Of a DNA stretch of 64,000 nucleotides, positions 49,460 to 58,571 are shown piece after piece (positions within the stretch are counted from its first letter, which is position 1; each line of letters starts with the position of its first letter). The stretch is from Mycobacterium sp. WUMAC-067 (GTDB taxonomy: Bacteria > Actinomycetota > Actinomycetes > Mycobacteriales > Mycobacteriaceae), in contig NZ_JAEKMI010000027.1 of NCBI RefSeq assembly GCF_020217485.1, positions 1 to 64,000 of the forward strand, in the 5' to 3' direction. The position numbers and the translations under genes are program-made. A model generated the notes under the pieces. It did no database searches and was not told where the DNA came from. It saw nothing but the letters and a program-made list of their open reading frames with translations.

Positions 49460-50350
49460 ATGCCCGGACCCGTCAAACAACTCGGTGTCGTCGTGGCGGT
49501 CGACGGCTCGTCGGCATCAACGGTCGCCGCGCGCTGGGCGGCCCGGGAAGCGGCGATGAGGGGCATCTCGCTGACCGTCGTCCACGCGGTGTCCACCCCC
49601 GCGGCGACATTCCCGCCGGTCCCGTACCCCGAATCCCTCGTCACCAATCTCGAAGACGAAGGCAAACAGGCGATCATGCACGCGGTGAAGGTCGCCGAGG
49701 AGGCGATGCCGGCGGATCGCACGGTGCCCATCGGAAGAAAGCTGGTGTACTCGACGCCCGCATCGGCGCTGCTCACGATGTCCGATACTGCGGAGATGAT
49801 CGTCATCGGCGGCTCCGGGCGCGGATTGCTGGCCCGGGGTCTGCTCGGGTCCGTCAGCTCGACCGTCGTCCGTCACGCGAATTGTCCAGTCGCGGTTATC
49901 CGCGACGAAGGGCTACCGGATTCGCCGGACGCTCCGGTCGTCCTGGGAACCGACGGCTCACGGGCTTCCGAACTGGCAACGGAGATCGCGTTCGATGAAG
50001 CGTCGCGTCGCGGGGTCGACCTGGTGGCAATCCACGCATGGAGCGACGCCGCCATCGACGAAGTATTTGAAATCGACTGGCCGGTCGTGGAAGGTGAAGC
50101 GCAACGCAGCCTGTCGGAGAGTCTGGCGGGCTGGCAAGAACGCTATCCCGACGTCACCGTGCACCGGTTCATCGCCCGCGATCGGGCGGCGCGGCACCTC
50201 ATCGACAAATCAGAAAGTGCACAGCTCGTCGTGGTTGGCAGTCACGGACGAGGTGGGCTGACCAGAATGCTGTTGGGGTCCGTCAGCAACGCGGTGCTGC
50301 ATTCGGCCCGGGTGCCGGTGATCGTCGCTCGGCCGGTGGCTTCTTCATAG
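49460..50350 (+). CDS. Tandem universal stress protein
   Basis: A 296-aa protein with two UspA domains (about 8-150 and 160-293). Each ends in the ATP-binding motif: GGSGRGLLARGLLGSVSS-type and GSHGRGGLTRMLLGSVSN-type (G2xG9xG(S/T)). Domain one starts VVVAVDGSSAS and domain two VVLGTDGSRAS. Such proteins respond to hypoxia or stasis in mycobacteria; no DosR box was seen upstream. ATG at 49460 has GGGAG six bases upstream. It overlaps the convergent acyltransferase gene by 6 bases. Confidence 0.92.
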   Translation: MPGPVKQLGVVVAVDGSSASTVAARWAAREAAMRGISLTVVHAVSTPAATFPPVPYPESLVTNLEDEGKQAIMHAVKVAEEAMPADRTVPIGRKLVYSTPASALLTMSDTAEMIVIGGSGRGLLARGLLGSVSSTVVRHANCPVAVIRDEGLPDSPDAPVVLGTDGSRASELATEIAFDEASRRGVDLVAIHAWSDAAIDEVFEIDWPVVEGEAQRSLSESLAGWQERYPDVTVHRFIARDRAARHLIDKSESAQLVVVGSHGRGGLTRMLLGSVSNAVLHSARVPVIVARPVASS

Positions 50351-51652
50351 CGTGTTCACTGGGCGGGCCGTGGGACGCAACGCCGCGCAGAGCGCCCCGG
50401 CGGCGAAAACCACCGCGATCAGCCACGGGAAACGCCCATCGGGAGCGAAGCCCGCTGCGGCGACGACGGCCAGGGCGTAGGCCGCCATCGCGGCGCCGGT
50501 GAGCATCACCGGCTCGGCCCAACGCTCAGTGAGTGGGACACCGAGCAGTGGCAGGGGAGCCGCGAAAACCCTTCGCGCCCACCACAACAGCGCGATCTCG
50601 ACCGCGGTCACGACGCTGAGTATCGCCACCCATTCCAGGCGGGCCAGCCACCAGGCGGCGCTCCCTTCGGGGGGCTGCGGCAAGAGTCCGGTGGGATACC
50701 CGATGATCGCCACGATCACGACGGGAATCATGTGCCACAGGTAGAGGGCCATGATGTTGTTGTTGGCGATGGACAGCGCCCGCTCGACACGGACGGCGCG
50801 CAGCGCGCGGTTGAGGGTGGGTGCAAGCGCCATCACAATGCCCGCTTGCGCGCCGCCAAAGGCCAACAGCGCCACCGTGGGTGGTGTCGTGTTGTCGATG
50901 GTCTGGCCCGGGACGCCGATCATGCTGATCGGATAGACCCGCAGCCAAATCAACACCGCCAGCCCCGCCGCCGAGACGGCGGCCAGCAGCCAGGGTCTGC
51001 GGCCGGTCAACAGCCCACCGCGCCAAGCGATCCCGAGCTGATACAACGCGCCCCAGCCCAACAGGTAGTTCACCCAGTCGAGATAGTGCACGTGAGCGCC
51101 GAGCCTGGCGGCATCGATGACCGCAACCGCGAACACGAGCGACGCCGGCGCCCACAGCCCCCAACGGCGGTGTGCGGCAATCGCAACCGGCGTCAACGAC
51201 ACCACCACCAGATACACGGCCAGGAACCACAGGTGCATCGCTACCGCCCAGCCGGCGTACTCGAGGACCGAACCGCCAACGCCGCAAAAGCTCAACGCAA
51301 CAACGACTACCGACACCAACGCCGTGTATGCCGCGGTCGGCCCGAGCACCCGGGCCAGCCGATGCTGCAACCAGGTCTGGCGCGAGACTCCATCGGTTTC
51401 GCGCCGATGCGTCCACGACACCGCACCGGCGTAACCCGCGACCAGGAAGAACGTCGGCACCGCTTGGAAGGGCCAGGTCAGCCACTGGGTCCAGGGCATG
51501 TCGACGAGCGGGTTCTGCCGGCCGAACTGCCCCTCGTGGTAGGTCACCGACCCGGCCAGCCAGTGTCCCAGCACGATCAACACCACTCCGGATACGCGGA
51601 AATAGTCGACTGCCAGATCGCGGGCCGGCCGCTGGCTGTTTGCGCGGCCCAT
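50345..51652 (-). CDS. Acyltransferase family 3 membrane protein
   Basis: A 435-aa membrane protein of the acyltransferase-3 family (OafA/WecH-like). About ten helices are present. DYFRVSGVVLIVLGHWLAGS is the N-terminal family helix with its conserved His, and FFLVAGYAGAVSW follows. It would transfer acyl groups to sugars or lipids at the membrane. ATG at 51652 is chosen because the conserved sequence begins shortly after; the frame stays open 35 codons upstream and would overlap the divergent reductase start. Confidence 0.86.
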   Translation of the reverse strand: MGRANSQRPARDLAVDYFRVSGVVLIVLGHWLAGSVTYHEGQFGRQNPLVDMPWTQWLTWPFQAVPTFFLVAGYAGAVSWTHRRETDGVSRQTWLQHRLARVLGPTAAYTALVSVVVVALSFCGVGGSVLEYAGWAVAMHLWFLAVYLVVVSLTPVAIAAHRRWGLWAPASLVFAVAVIDAARLGAHVHYLDWVNYLLGWGALYQLGIAWRGGLLTGRRPWLLAAVSAAGLAVLIWLRVYPISMIGVPGQTIDNTTPPTVALLAFGGAQAGIVMALAPTLNRALRAVRVERALSIANNNIMALYLWHMIPVVIVAIIGYPTGLLPQPPEGSAAWWLARLEWVAILSVVTAVEIALLWWARRVFAAPLPLLGVPLTERWAEPVMLTGAAMAAYALAVVAAAGFAPDGRFPWLIAVVFAAGALCAALRPTARPVNTL

Positions 51653-51734
51653 CAGATCGGGGGAAGCTCGACGCGGGACACAGCGCCACGGTACCCGTCC
51701 CATCGCGTGAAGCCGCTGGGCGCACAATGACTCC

Positions 51735-52706
51735 ATGAAACAAGCGCGCCTCGCCAACCTGCAAGTCGGCCGCCTTGGACTGGGCGCGATGGGAATGTCG
51801 GTGGCCTATGCCGGCGCCGGCAGCGACGACGCCGAATCGATCCGCACCGTCCATCGCGCCATCGACCTGGGTGTCACCCTGATCGACACCGCCGAGGTTT
51901 ACGGCCCCTACGTCAACGAGGAACTTCTGGCGCGTGCCCTGAAGGGCCGCCGTGATCAGGTGGTGGTGGCGACCAAATTCGGTCTCATCTCGCATACCGG
52001 CCGTGACGGGCTCGACAGCAGCCCCGCCAATGTCCGTCTGGCCGTGGACGGTTCGCTGCGGCGGCTGGGGACCGACCACATCGATCTGTACTACCAGCAT
52101 CGCCTCGACCGCCGGACCCCGATCGAAGACACGATGTCCGCACTGGCCGAACTGGTCGCCGCCGGGAAGATCCGGCACGTCGGTCTTTCCGAAGTCGGCG
52201 TAAACACCATCCGCCGCGCGCACGCGGTGCATCCCCTCACGGCCGTCCAATCGGAGTATTCGCTGTGGACGCGCGACCAGGAACAGGAGATACTGCCGTT
52301 GCTGCGCGAGCTGGGGATCGGGTTTGTCGCCTACTCGCCGCTGGGCCGCGGCTTCCTCACCGGTACCGTCCGTTCCACCCGCGAGCTTCCCGACACCGAC
52401 TATCGCAAGACAAATCCGCGGTTCTTCGACGAGAACTTCCAGCACAACCTACGGTGCGCGGACGAAGTGCGCGACATCGGCGCTGACATCGGCGCCACGG
52501 CGGCCCAGGTCGCGTTGGCGTGGCTGCTGGCCAAAGGCCCCGATATCGTGCCGATCCCGGGCACCAAACGCGTCGCCCGCCTGGAAGAAAATGTGGGGGC
52601 CGACGCGATAGAGCTGGCCCCGGACCAACTGGCGCGGCTCGATTTTCTCACCCCACCCGTGGGAGGGCACCATGCGGAGGCGCAAATGGCATGGATCGAC
52701 CGCTAG
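51735..52706 (+). CDS. Aldo/keto reductase
   Basis: A 323-aa AKR of the (alpha/beta)8-barrel type. Catalytic residues are visible: Asp and Tyr in DTAEVYGPYVNEELL, Lys in VVVATKFG and His in YYQHRLDR. The C-terminal cofactor region is VPIPGTKRVARLEENVGA. It reduces aldehydes or ketones with NADPH. The stop is inside the first codons of the next gene, so the two are coupled. Confidence 0.92.
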   Translation: MKQARLANLQVGRLGLGAMGMSVAYAGAGSDDAESIRTVHRAIDLGVTLIDTAEVYGPYVNEELLARALKGRRDQVVVATKFGLISHTGRDGLDSSPANVRLAVDGSLRRLGTDHIDLYYQHRLDRRTPIEDTMSALAELVAAGKIRHVGLSEVGVNTIRRAHAVHPLTAVQSEYSLWTRDQEQEILPLLRELGIGFVAYSPLGRGFLTGTVRSTRELPDTDYRKTNPRFFDENFQHNLRCADEVRDIGADIGATAAQVALAWLLAKGPDIVPIPGTKRVARLEENVGADAIELAPDQLARLDFLTPPVGGHHAEAQMAWIDR

Positions 52707-53683
52707 TGGCCAACAAGAAGCTGGTAATCGGCGCCAGCGGATTCCTGGGATCACACGTCACCCGACAGCTGGTGGCGGCCGGCGAAGACGTGCGAGTCAT
52801 GTTGCGCCGCACCAGCTCCACGGCCGGTATCGATGATCTCGATGTCGAGCGCTGCTACGGCGACGTGTTCGACGACGCCGCGCTCCGCGCCGCGATGGCG
52901 GGCTGCGACGTCGTTTATTACTGCGTCGTCGACGCCCGCATGTGGCTGCGTGATCCGGCGCCGCTGTTCCGCACCAACGTCGAGGGCTTGCGCCACGTTC
53001 TGGAAGCGGCCCTGGGCGCCGACCTGAAGAAGTTCGTATACACCAGCACCACAGGCGCTTTGGCGATCAGCGACGACAAACCGGTCACCGAACAGGACCC
53101 GCACAACTGGGACCAGGGCGGCGCATACATCGAGGCGCGGGTGGCAGGCGAAGATCTGCTGCTGTCGTACGCACGGGATAAAGGCCTGCCGGGTGTGGCG
53201 ATGTGTATCTCCACCACCTACGGACCGGGGGATTGGGGACCGACCCCGCACGGTTCGCTGATTGCTTTGGTCGCCAAGGGTCGCTTTCCGTTCTATTTCG
53301 ATTATTCGGCCGAAGTGGTGGGCATCGAAGACGCCGCCAGGGCAATGCTTCTCGCGGCCGAGCACGGACGCAACGGCGAACGCTACATCGTCTCCGACAG
53401 GTACATGAGCGTCCGGGAGCTGCACGCAATCGCCGCCACCGCCGTCGGCAGACGAGCACCGCGCGTCGGCATCCCGATGTCGGTGCTGCGTGCCGGGGCG
53501 CGGGTCAACGACGCGGCGGCAAGGCTGCTGGGCCGCGACTTACCGTTCGCCTACGCGGGAATCCGGATGGCCGAATTGATGTCGCCGCTCGACCACTCCA
53601 AGGCCACCTGCGAACTGGGCTGGACGCCCGAACCCGTCGAGGACTCGATCCGCAAAGCCGCCGTCTGGTTTGCCTCGCGCTAG
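52691..53683 (+). CDS. NAD-dependent epimerase/dehydratase family protein
   Basis: A 330-aa extended SDR: GASGFLGSHVTRQL is the coenzyme loop, NVEGLRHVLEAAL and STTGAL follow, and YIEARVAGEDLLLSYA takes the place of the usual YxxxK block (Tyr present, Lys absent at the canonical spot). ATG at 52691 overlaps the reductase by 16 bases; GTG at 52706 overlaps the stop by one base and is an equally good start. It is convergent with the next gene; both stops share CTAG. Likely acts on sugar nucleotides or 3-beta-hydroxysteroid-like substrates. Confidence 0.88.
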   Translation: MDRPLVANKKLVIGASGFLGSHVTRQLVAAGEDVRVMLRRTSSTAGIDDLDVERCYGDVFDDAALRAAMAGCDVVYYCVVDARMWLRDPAPLFRTNVEGLRHVLEAALGADLKKFVYTSTTGALAISDDKPVTEQDPHNWDQGGAYIEARVAGEDLLLSYARDKGLPGVAMCISTTYGPGDWGPTPHGSLIALVAKGRFPFYFDYSAEVVGIEDAARAMLLAAEHGRNGERYIVSDRYMSVRELHAIAATAVGRRAPRVGIPMSVLRAGARVNDAAARLLGRDLPFAYAGIRMAELMSPLDHSKATCELGWTPEPVEDSIRKAAVWFASR

Positions 53684-54780
53684 TCGATGCTGGCCAACGC
53701 CGCTGTGCCGTACTTCTTTTCGATCAATCCCCATGGGTCGGCGTACGGGCCGCGTCCCTCCAGCCGGCGCTGCACCATGAAGACGGCGCGCAGGATCGGA
53801 CGCAACACCGGGCCAAGCAGCCGCAACACGTTCCGCATGGGGCCCTGCGACTCGGCGAGCCAGGCCACGGTCTGCTGCCAGTCGTGCTCCTGAAACTCGA
53901 GCAGCGCCTGCGCTTCGGTGGTGTCGTACCAACCGGTGAAACTCCAGCCGCGGTCGTCGCCCGGGTCGCCTGGCAGGCCGGCCGAGGGGCCGAGCGGGCC
54001 CAGGCCTGCCGCGGTCATGAGGTCGTCCTGCAGGACGTGCTGATGGAGCACGTACGTGTCGTTGCCGCCGATGAGCAACACCTTGCCGGAAATGGTGGCT
54101 TCGCGGTCGACACCGTTGGCGAACGCCAGTGCCACGTCACGCGCATCCACCGCATGGATGCGGTTATCGCTCGGCATCGACCGCATCAGGATGAGGTAGT
54201 CACCATTGATGCTGGCCTGGGTGTCCGGCGAGATGACGCCGGCGAGCCGGTAGAGCGCGTAGGGCAGGCCGCTGGCGCGGATCGCCGCCTCGGCAAGCAC
54301 TTTGTCCTGTCCGTATTGATCGACGGGGTTCACCGGGGTGTCCGGGGTGATCCGCTCGGGCTGGCGGAAGGGGTTTCGCGATCCGTACACCGCGGCGCTG
54401 GACGCCATGAGGAACAACGGTGGGCGGGGGAGTGCGGCGCAGGCCGCCAAGAGATGCTCGGTGCCACCGACGTTGACGCGCCGGGCCAATCCGGGATTGC
54501 GATACGAAGGTGGGGAGACGATGGCGGCCAGATGAACGATCGCGCCGGGCCGGTGGGCGCCGACCAGATCGCGCACCGCGTCGGCGTCCAGTAGGTCGGT
54601 GTAGGCGGGAATCAGCGTCCCAGGGTGATTTCCGGCGGACAGTGCTTTCTCGACGGCCACGGTGTTGTCGTTGCGCAGATCCATCGCCACGACGGTGCGC
54701 CCCCGCTCGAGCAGGAGCTGCGTGCAGCGCCTACCGACCTGTCCGAACGCGCCGGTGACCAGCACGGTGTCGACAGCCAC
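53680..54780 (-). CDS. NAD-dependent epimerase/dehydratase family protein
   Basis: A 366-aa extended SDR. The coenzyme loop is TGAFGQVGRRC, a NVGGTEHLLAACA block follows, and catalytic YxxxK is YGQDK. The C-terminal 100 residues are longer than in GalE and rich in Gly, Pro and Trp. It stands seven bases after the SnoaL-like gene and probably forms an operon with it and the thioesterase. Substrate is not known; its neighbours handle acyl-CoA or steroid compounds. Confidence 0.88.
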   Translation of the reverse strand: MAVDTVLVTGAFGQVGRRCTQLLLERGRTVVAMDLRNDNTVAVEKALSAGNHPGTLIPAYTDLLDADAVRDLVGAHRPGAIVHLAAIVSPPSYRNPGLARRVNVGGTEHLLAACAALPRPPLFLMASSAAVYGSRNPFRQPERITPDTPVNPVDQYGQDKVLAEAAIRASGLPYALYRLAGVISPDTQASINGDYLILMRSMPSDNRIHAVDARDVALAFANGVDREATISGKVLLIGGNDTYVLHQHVLQDDLMTAAGLGPLGPSAGLPGDPGDDRGWSFTGWYDTTEAQALLEFQEHDWQQTVAWLAESQGPMRNVLRLLGPVLRPILRAVFMVQRRLEGRGPYADPWGLIEKKYGTAALASID

Positions 54781-54786
54781 GACGCG

Positions 54787-55305
54787 TCACCGATCCATCA
54801 GCCGGCCGGCGATTTTGCCGATCGCCGTGCGGATTCGGGGGGACACGTAGATCGAGAACAGGGGCGTCACGATGTCCTCGCGGAGTCGAGTGAGCTTGGA
54901 GCTCTTGATAAGCCATCGGCCGGCGACGTTTTCGTAGGTCTCGTGGTAGTGGCCGTAGCCGACCAAGGTAACCCCGGGGCCGAAACGCACGACGTCTTGC
55001 AGCGCCCATATCCCACGCGCCGTCGTTGCCGACGTGAGCTCGATTTCGGGGGTGTGTACCTGGTGCGCGGTGGCCTGCGTGGGGCGGCCCAGGGCCCCGC
55101 GGGTGAAGGCCACGAAGTCGTCGGCGCCGGCGATCACCTTGCCGCCCGCTTCGGAGGTATCACTGACGAAGTCGTCGGCGAAGATCGTTCGCCAGGCCGC
55201 CCAGTCCTTGGTGTCCAGGTAGCGGCAGTAGCGGGCTTTGAGCTGCTTGATGGATTCGATCGCCGGCAGTGTGTCGGCGACCAGGCTTTCCGCGCTCTCT
55301 GTCAT
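54787..55305 (-). CDS. SnoaL/NTF2-like dehydratase-type protein
   Basis: A 172-aa protein with a cone-shaped NTF2 fold: IESIKQLKARYCRYLDTKDWAAWRTIFADDF at the start and HQVHTPEIELTS in the sheet. The Tyr, Asp and His positions resemble scytalone dehydratase and ketosteroid isomerase-like enzymes. ATG at 55305; the longer upstream frame belongs to the thioesterase antisense region. It shares a strand and short gaps with the epimerase. Confidence 0.85.
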   Translation of the reverse strand: MTESAESLVADTLPAIESIKQLKARYCRYLDTKDWAAWRTIFADDFVSDTSEAGGKVIAGADDFVAFTRGALGRPTQATAHQVHTPEIELTSATTARGIWALQDVVRFGPGVTLVGYGHYHETYENVAGRWLIKSSKLTRLREDIVTPLFSIYVSPRIRTAIGKIAGRLMDR

Positions 55306-55367
55306 TGCGGCTCGATTCTGTCCGTAAGCGTCCTGGCGTGACGTTTCCCTGGCGAAGTGTAAACCTG

Positions 55368-56174
55368 TCAGCCTTTGAAGTAGACGATCTGATGTGTGGT
55401 GGCCAGCAGGCCGCCCGCCCGGGTCCACACCTGTGCGCTCTGGTCGAAGTAGCCGTTTGCGAAGCGGTTGGCGTGGGCGGTAGCCAGCACGAAATCGCCC
55501 GCGACGGCCGCGAGTTGCTGCTGATCGGCGTGAAAATACGTGGTCAATGAGATCGTCCCGGACGGGAGGAAGCCGCCGCGACGCAGGAACACCCGCGGGT
55601 AGAAGATGTCGCACAGCGCCGCGAGGGCCGGGTAGTCGACCGGGCGTTGCGCGCCGTCGCGCACCCACAGCGTGGAGGTCGAGGAGGGGCTGGGATCCTC
55701 GCCTTTGCCGGGCATCACACCCTCGACGTACCGCGTGTCGTAGAGGCCGGTCCATCGAACGAGGCCCGGATCGACCGCGGACAACTGCTCAGGGGCCGGC
55801 GCGCTCGGCGGCTGCGCTTCCGTGTCGGCCCAGCTCTCGCGCCGGATCGCAAAGATCGCGGTCGCCGTGGTCCTGACCACCCCGTCCTGGCTGAGCTCGA
55901 TGATCCAATGCTGGTTCGTGCGGTTGGTGCGCGCGGCCCGAAGCCCGATGTCGAAGTCGCCGTCGGCGATCGGTGCGGCGAAGTTGACGGTCAGGGCAAG
56001 CGGTTCCCCGATGCGGTCGGGGTGTCCTTCGACGGCGGCCAGCATGACGGCGGCGGTGATCCCGCCGAACGGCCCGACCATGTTGGCCCACTCCGCGTGC
56101 GTGCGACCGCGCCTGACGTCCGCGCTGATCGTGTCGAGGCGGACCGCCTCGTCGAGGGGATGTGCGTTGGGCAT
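55368..56174 (-). CDS. Acyl-CoA thioesterase, double-hotdog type
   Basis: A 268-aa thioesterase of the TesB-like fold with two hotdog halves. The first has VGPFGGITAAVMLAAVEGHP and LTVNFAAPIADGDFDI; the second has FYPRVFLRRGGFLPSGTISLTTYFHADQQQL and ANGYFDQSAQVWTRAGGLLATTHQ. It should cleave acyl-CoA thioesters. It is the first gene of the minus-strand group, divergent from the acyl-CoA dehydrogenase with 193 bases between; no other gene is seen there. Confidence 0.87.
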   Translation of the reverse strand: MPNAHPLDEAVRLDTISADVRRGRTHAEWANMVGPFGGITAAVMLAAVEGHPDRIGEPLALTVNFAAPIADGDFDIGLRAARTNRTNQHWIIELSQDGVVRTTATAIFAIRRESWADTEAQPPSAPAPEQLSAVDPGLVRWTGLYDTRYVEGVMPGKGEDPSPSSTSTLWVRDGAQRPVDYPALAALCDIFYPRVFLRRGGFLPSGTISLTTYFHADQQQLAAVAGDFVLATAHANRFANGYFDQSAQVWTRAGGLLATTHQIVYFKG

Positions 56175-56367
56175 GTTGGTTCCTTGATCGCCAGGCCGTT
56201 GAGCGCCGACGACCAGCCGAACAATTCACCGCACGCCTCGGGCACGAGTCGACGGCAGACTACTTGCGGGCGACCCGGCGCCGGACACGGGGTCTGACAC
56301 CCTTAGCGCGCCTGTACACCCGCGTATCCGTTGCTGTACAGTCGCCCAGCACAAGGACGATGGTCGA

Positions 56368-57630
56368 ATGAGAGGCCAACCGGTGACTTCCGAGTCGGTC
56401 GAGGAATTCCGGAGCCGGGCCAGGGCCTGGCTCGCCGCGAACATGCCACGACTCGATCCGGCCAAGGCGGCGTCGCTGGAGCGAGATCAGCTGCCGTCGT
56501 GGCGCCGGGCCCGCGAGTTGCAGAAGCTCCTGTGGGAGGGCGGATTCGCCGGCATCTGTTTCCCGCGCGAGTATGGCGGCCTCGGGCTGGGCTACGAATA
56601 CAAGAAGGCTTTTGACGCCGAGTCGCTCGGCTACGAGACCCCGTTGCTGCTCAACGTCCCGTCCTTCGCCATCTGCTGCGCCACGATTCTCGATATGGGC
56701 AGTGAGGAGCAAAAGCGCACCCACATCCCGGCCGCGCTACGCGGCGAGGAGGTGCTGGTGCAGCTGCTCTCGGAACCCAGCGGGGGATCGGATCTGGCGG
56801 GCGTCATCACCCGCGCCGAACGCCGCGACGGGCGATGGATCATCAACGGCGCCAAGACCTGGAGCACGTGGGCATTCGCCGCCGACTACGGCCTGTGCCT
56901 GGCCCGCACCAACTGGGACGTGCCCAAACACGACGGGCTCACGATGTTTCTGGTGCCGCTTCGGCATCCCGGCATCACGATCAACCGCGTCGAACAGGTC
57001 AACGGGTCGATCGAATTCTGCGAAGAGTTCTTCGACGACGTCGACGTGGGGGATGACGCCGTTGTCGGCGAACCGGGCAAAGGCTGGGAGGTCGCGTCGC
57101 GCCAGCTCTACCACGAGCGCCGCAGCATGGGCGACGGTTCTGAATACACCAGCGGGCCGGGAATCGCTGAGGCCGAAGATGTTTCGGTCGACCTGCTGAC
57201 GTTGGTCGACAAGACCAACCAGCACGACAGCGAACGGGTCCGGGAGATGATCGGGCGCGCCTTGGTTCACCGCACGGTCCACGGTCAGCTCAGCGAGCAC
57301 GTCTTTCATGCCGTCGCCAGCGGAGCGCTGCCGCCGACCGCGGGATCGATCATCCGGCTATCGATGGCCGCGGTGCACGACGTCGAAACCGACACCGCCC
57401 TCGCCGTGTCGGGGACGTCGGCCGTGGTCGAGGACGGCAGCGCGCTGCTCGACATCGGGACACGCTATCTCGGCCGGCAGACCGCCAGTATCGGCGGCGG
57501 CACCACCGAGATGGCCCGCAACGTGATCGGCGAACGCGTGCTGAACTTTCCGCGCGAGCGTGCCGACGACCGCGGCGTGCCGTTCAATCAGGTGCGACGC
57601 GGCAAAAGCCCGGGAGGCGAACGTAATTGA
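56368..57630 (+). CDS. Acyl-CoA dehydrogenase
   Basis: A 420-aa acyl-CoA dehydrogenase. LLSEPSGGSDLAGV and GAKTWSTWAFAADYG are the FAD- and substrate-binding blocks, and RQTASIGGGTTEMARNVIGERVL is the C-terminal signature. It introduces a double bond in acyl-CoA, in fatty acid or steroid side-chain breakdown. Several mycobacterial enzymes of this kind form heterotetramers; a partner is not adjacent. The stop overlaps the next gene's TTG start, indicating coupling. Confidence 0.92.
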   Translation: MRGQPVTSESVEEFRSRARAWLAANMPRLDPAKAASLERDQLPSWRRARELQKLLWEGGFAGICFPREYGGLGLGYEYKKAFDAESLGYETPLLLNVPSFAICCATILDMGSEEQKRTHIPAALRGEEVLVQLLSEPSGGSDLAGVITRAERRDGRWIINGAKTWSTWAFAADYGLCLARTNWDVPKHDGLTMFLVPLRHPGITINRVEQVNGSIEFCEEFFDDVDVGDDAVVGEPGKGWEVASRQLYHERRSMGDGSEYTSGPGIAEAEDVSVDLLTLVDKTNQHDSERVREMIGRALVHRTVHGQLSEHVFHAVASGALPPTAGSIIRLSMAAVHDVETDTALAVSGTSAVVEDGSALLDIGTRYLGRQTASIGGGTTEMARNVIGERVLNFPRERADDRGVPFNQVRRGKSPGGERN

Positions 57631-58493
57631 GCGATCAGCTGCGTGACATCCGCGAGTTGGCGGGGGACTCCGACGCCTACCGCGACGAACTGTACCGACG
57701 CTGGACGGGGCTGCTCAGCTACCGCTACATCGGCCGCAAACACTCTTCGATGAACCTCGGCGAGACCGACGACACCGTCACCATCCGGCGCGACATGCGC
57801 AACGATGCGGGCGGAATCATGGTGGCGCCGTTGGCCATTTCCTCCCCGGAGGGCTGCCAGACCGACATGGTCGCCGTGCCCAATCCGGTCATCGCGTCGG
57901 TACAGATCGTCGACCCCGGCTACGACGTCACACGGGTGGAGATCGTCGGGTCGGGCGTCGTGCACCAGGGACGCACCATGGGCTACGGGCGGTGCATGAT
58001 CGTCGACGCCGACAATCCGCAGCGGGTGATCGCCTTCGACGAAGGGCAGGGGGCGATCATCGGCATCCCGCCCGAAGGCTTGGACAGGATGGATGTTTCG
58101 GGCACCGAACTGGTGATCGAGGACTCTCCCGACCTGCCACCGCTGTGGCAGGCCTTCGGCGCCAGCCGTCGCGACGACGGCCACTGGGTGCTGCCCGAGC
58201 TCAGCACCGAACTCGCGTCACCGGATGCAGCGCTGCACATCGGACCCCAGCACGTCGTTCTCGAGGCCGCCGCAATCGATTTGGCCGCCGAGGTCGCGGG
58301 AACCAAGATGCTGCAGGTCGTCAGCTGGCACGTGATGTTCATGTCCCGCGGCAAGGTGGGTCCCTTCCGAGTCGAGGGGACGGCACATCCCGGCGGGCGC
58401 GGGCGCGTCGGCGTGCGCATGCTGCTGCACGACGAGGGCAACGCCGACAAGGCCGTCACCTCCGCCGCGGCGGTCTTCGACATCGTCGGCTGA
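57627..58493 (+). CDS. Hotdog-fold thioesterase-like protein, TTG start
   Basis: A 288-aa protein. The first half contains MNLGETDDTVTIRRDMRNDAGGIMVAPLAI and RVEIVGSGVVHQGRTMGYGRCMIVD, a PaaI-like hotdog pattern; the second half may be a further hotdog (HIGPQHVVLEAAAIDLA). It likely acts on CoA esters made by the dehydrogenase before it. TTG at 57627 overlaps the dehydrogenase stop by two bases; no ATG or GTG lies near, so TTG is favoured. Confidence 0.78.
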   Translation: MSDQLRDIRELAGDSDAYRDELYRRWTGLLSYRYIGRKHSSMNLGETDDTVTIRRDMRNDAGGIMVAPLAISSPEGCQTDMVAVPNPVIASVQIVDPGYDVTRVEIVGSGVVHQGRTMGYGRCMIVDADNPQRVIAFDEGQGAIIGIPPEGLDRMDVSGTELVIEDSPDLPPLWQAFGASRRDDGHWVLPELSTELASPDAALHIGPQHVVLEAAAIDLAAEVAGTKMLQVVSWHVMFMSRGKVGPFRVEGTAHPGGRGRVGVRMLLHDEGNADKAVTSAAAVFDIVG

Positions 58494-58571
58494 GCCGGGT
58501 TAGGCGCCCTCCGCCTGGGTGCACCCCGGCGAAGGGCGATAACCTTCCCGGAGGCGACGCGAAGGAGCGTG

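Noticed and set aside
58505..58538. Hairpin CGCCCT/AGGGCG after the hotdog gene
   Set aside because: Only 6 bp of outer stem with a large loop and no T tract; too weak to call a terminator.
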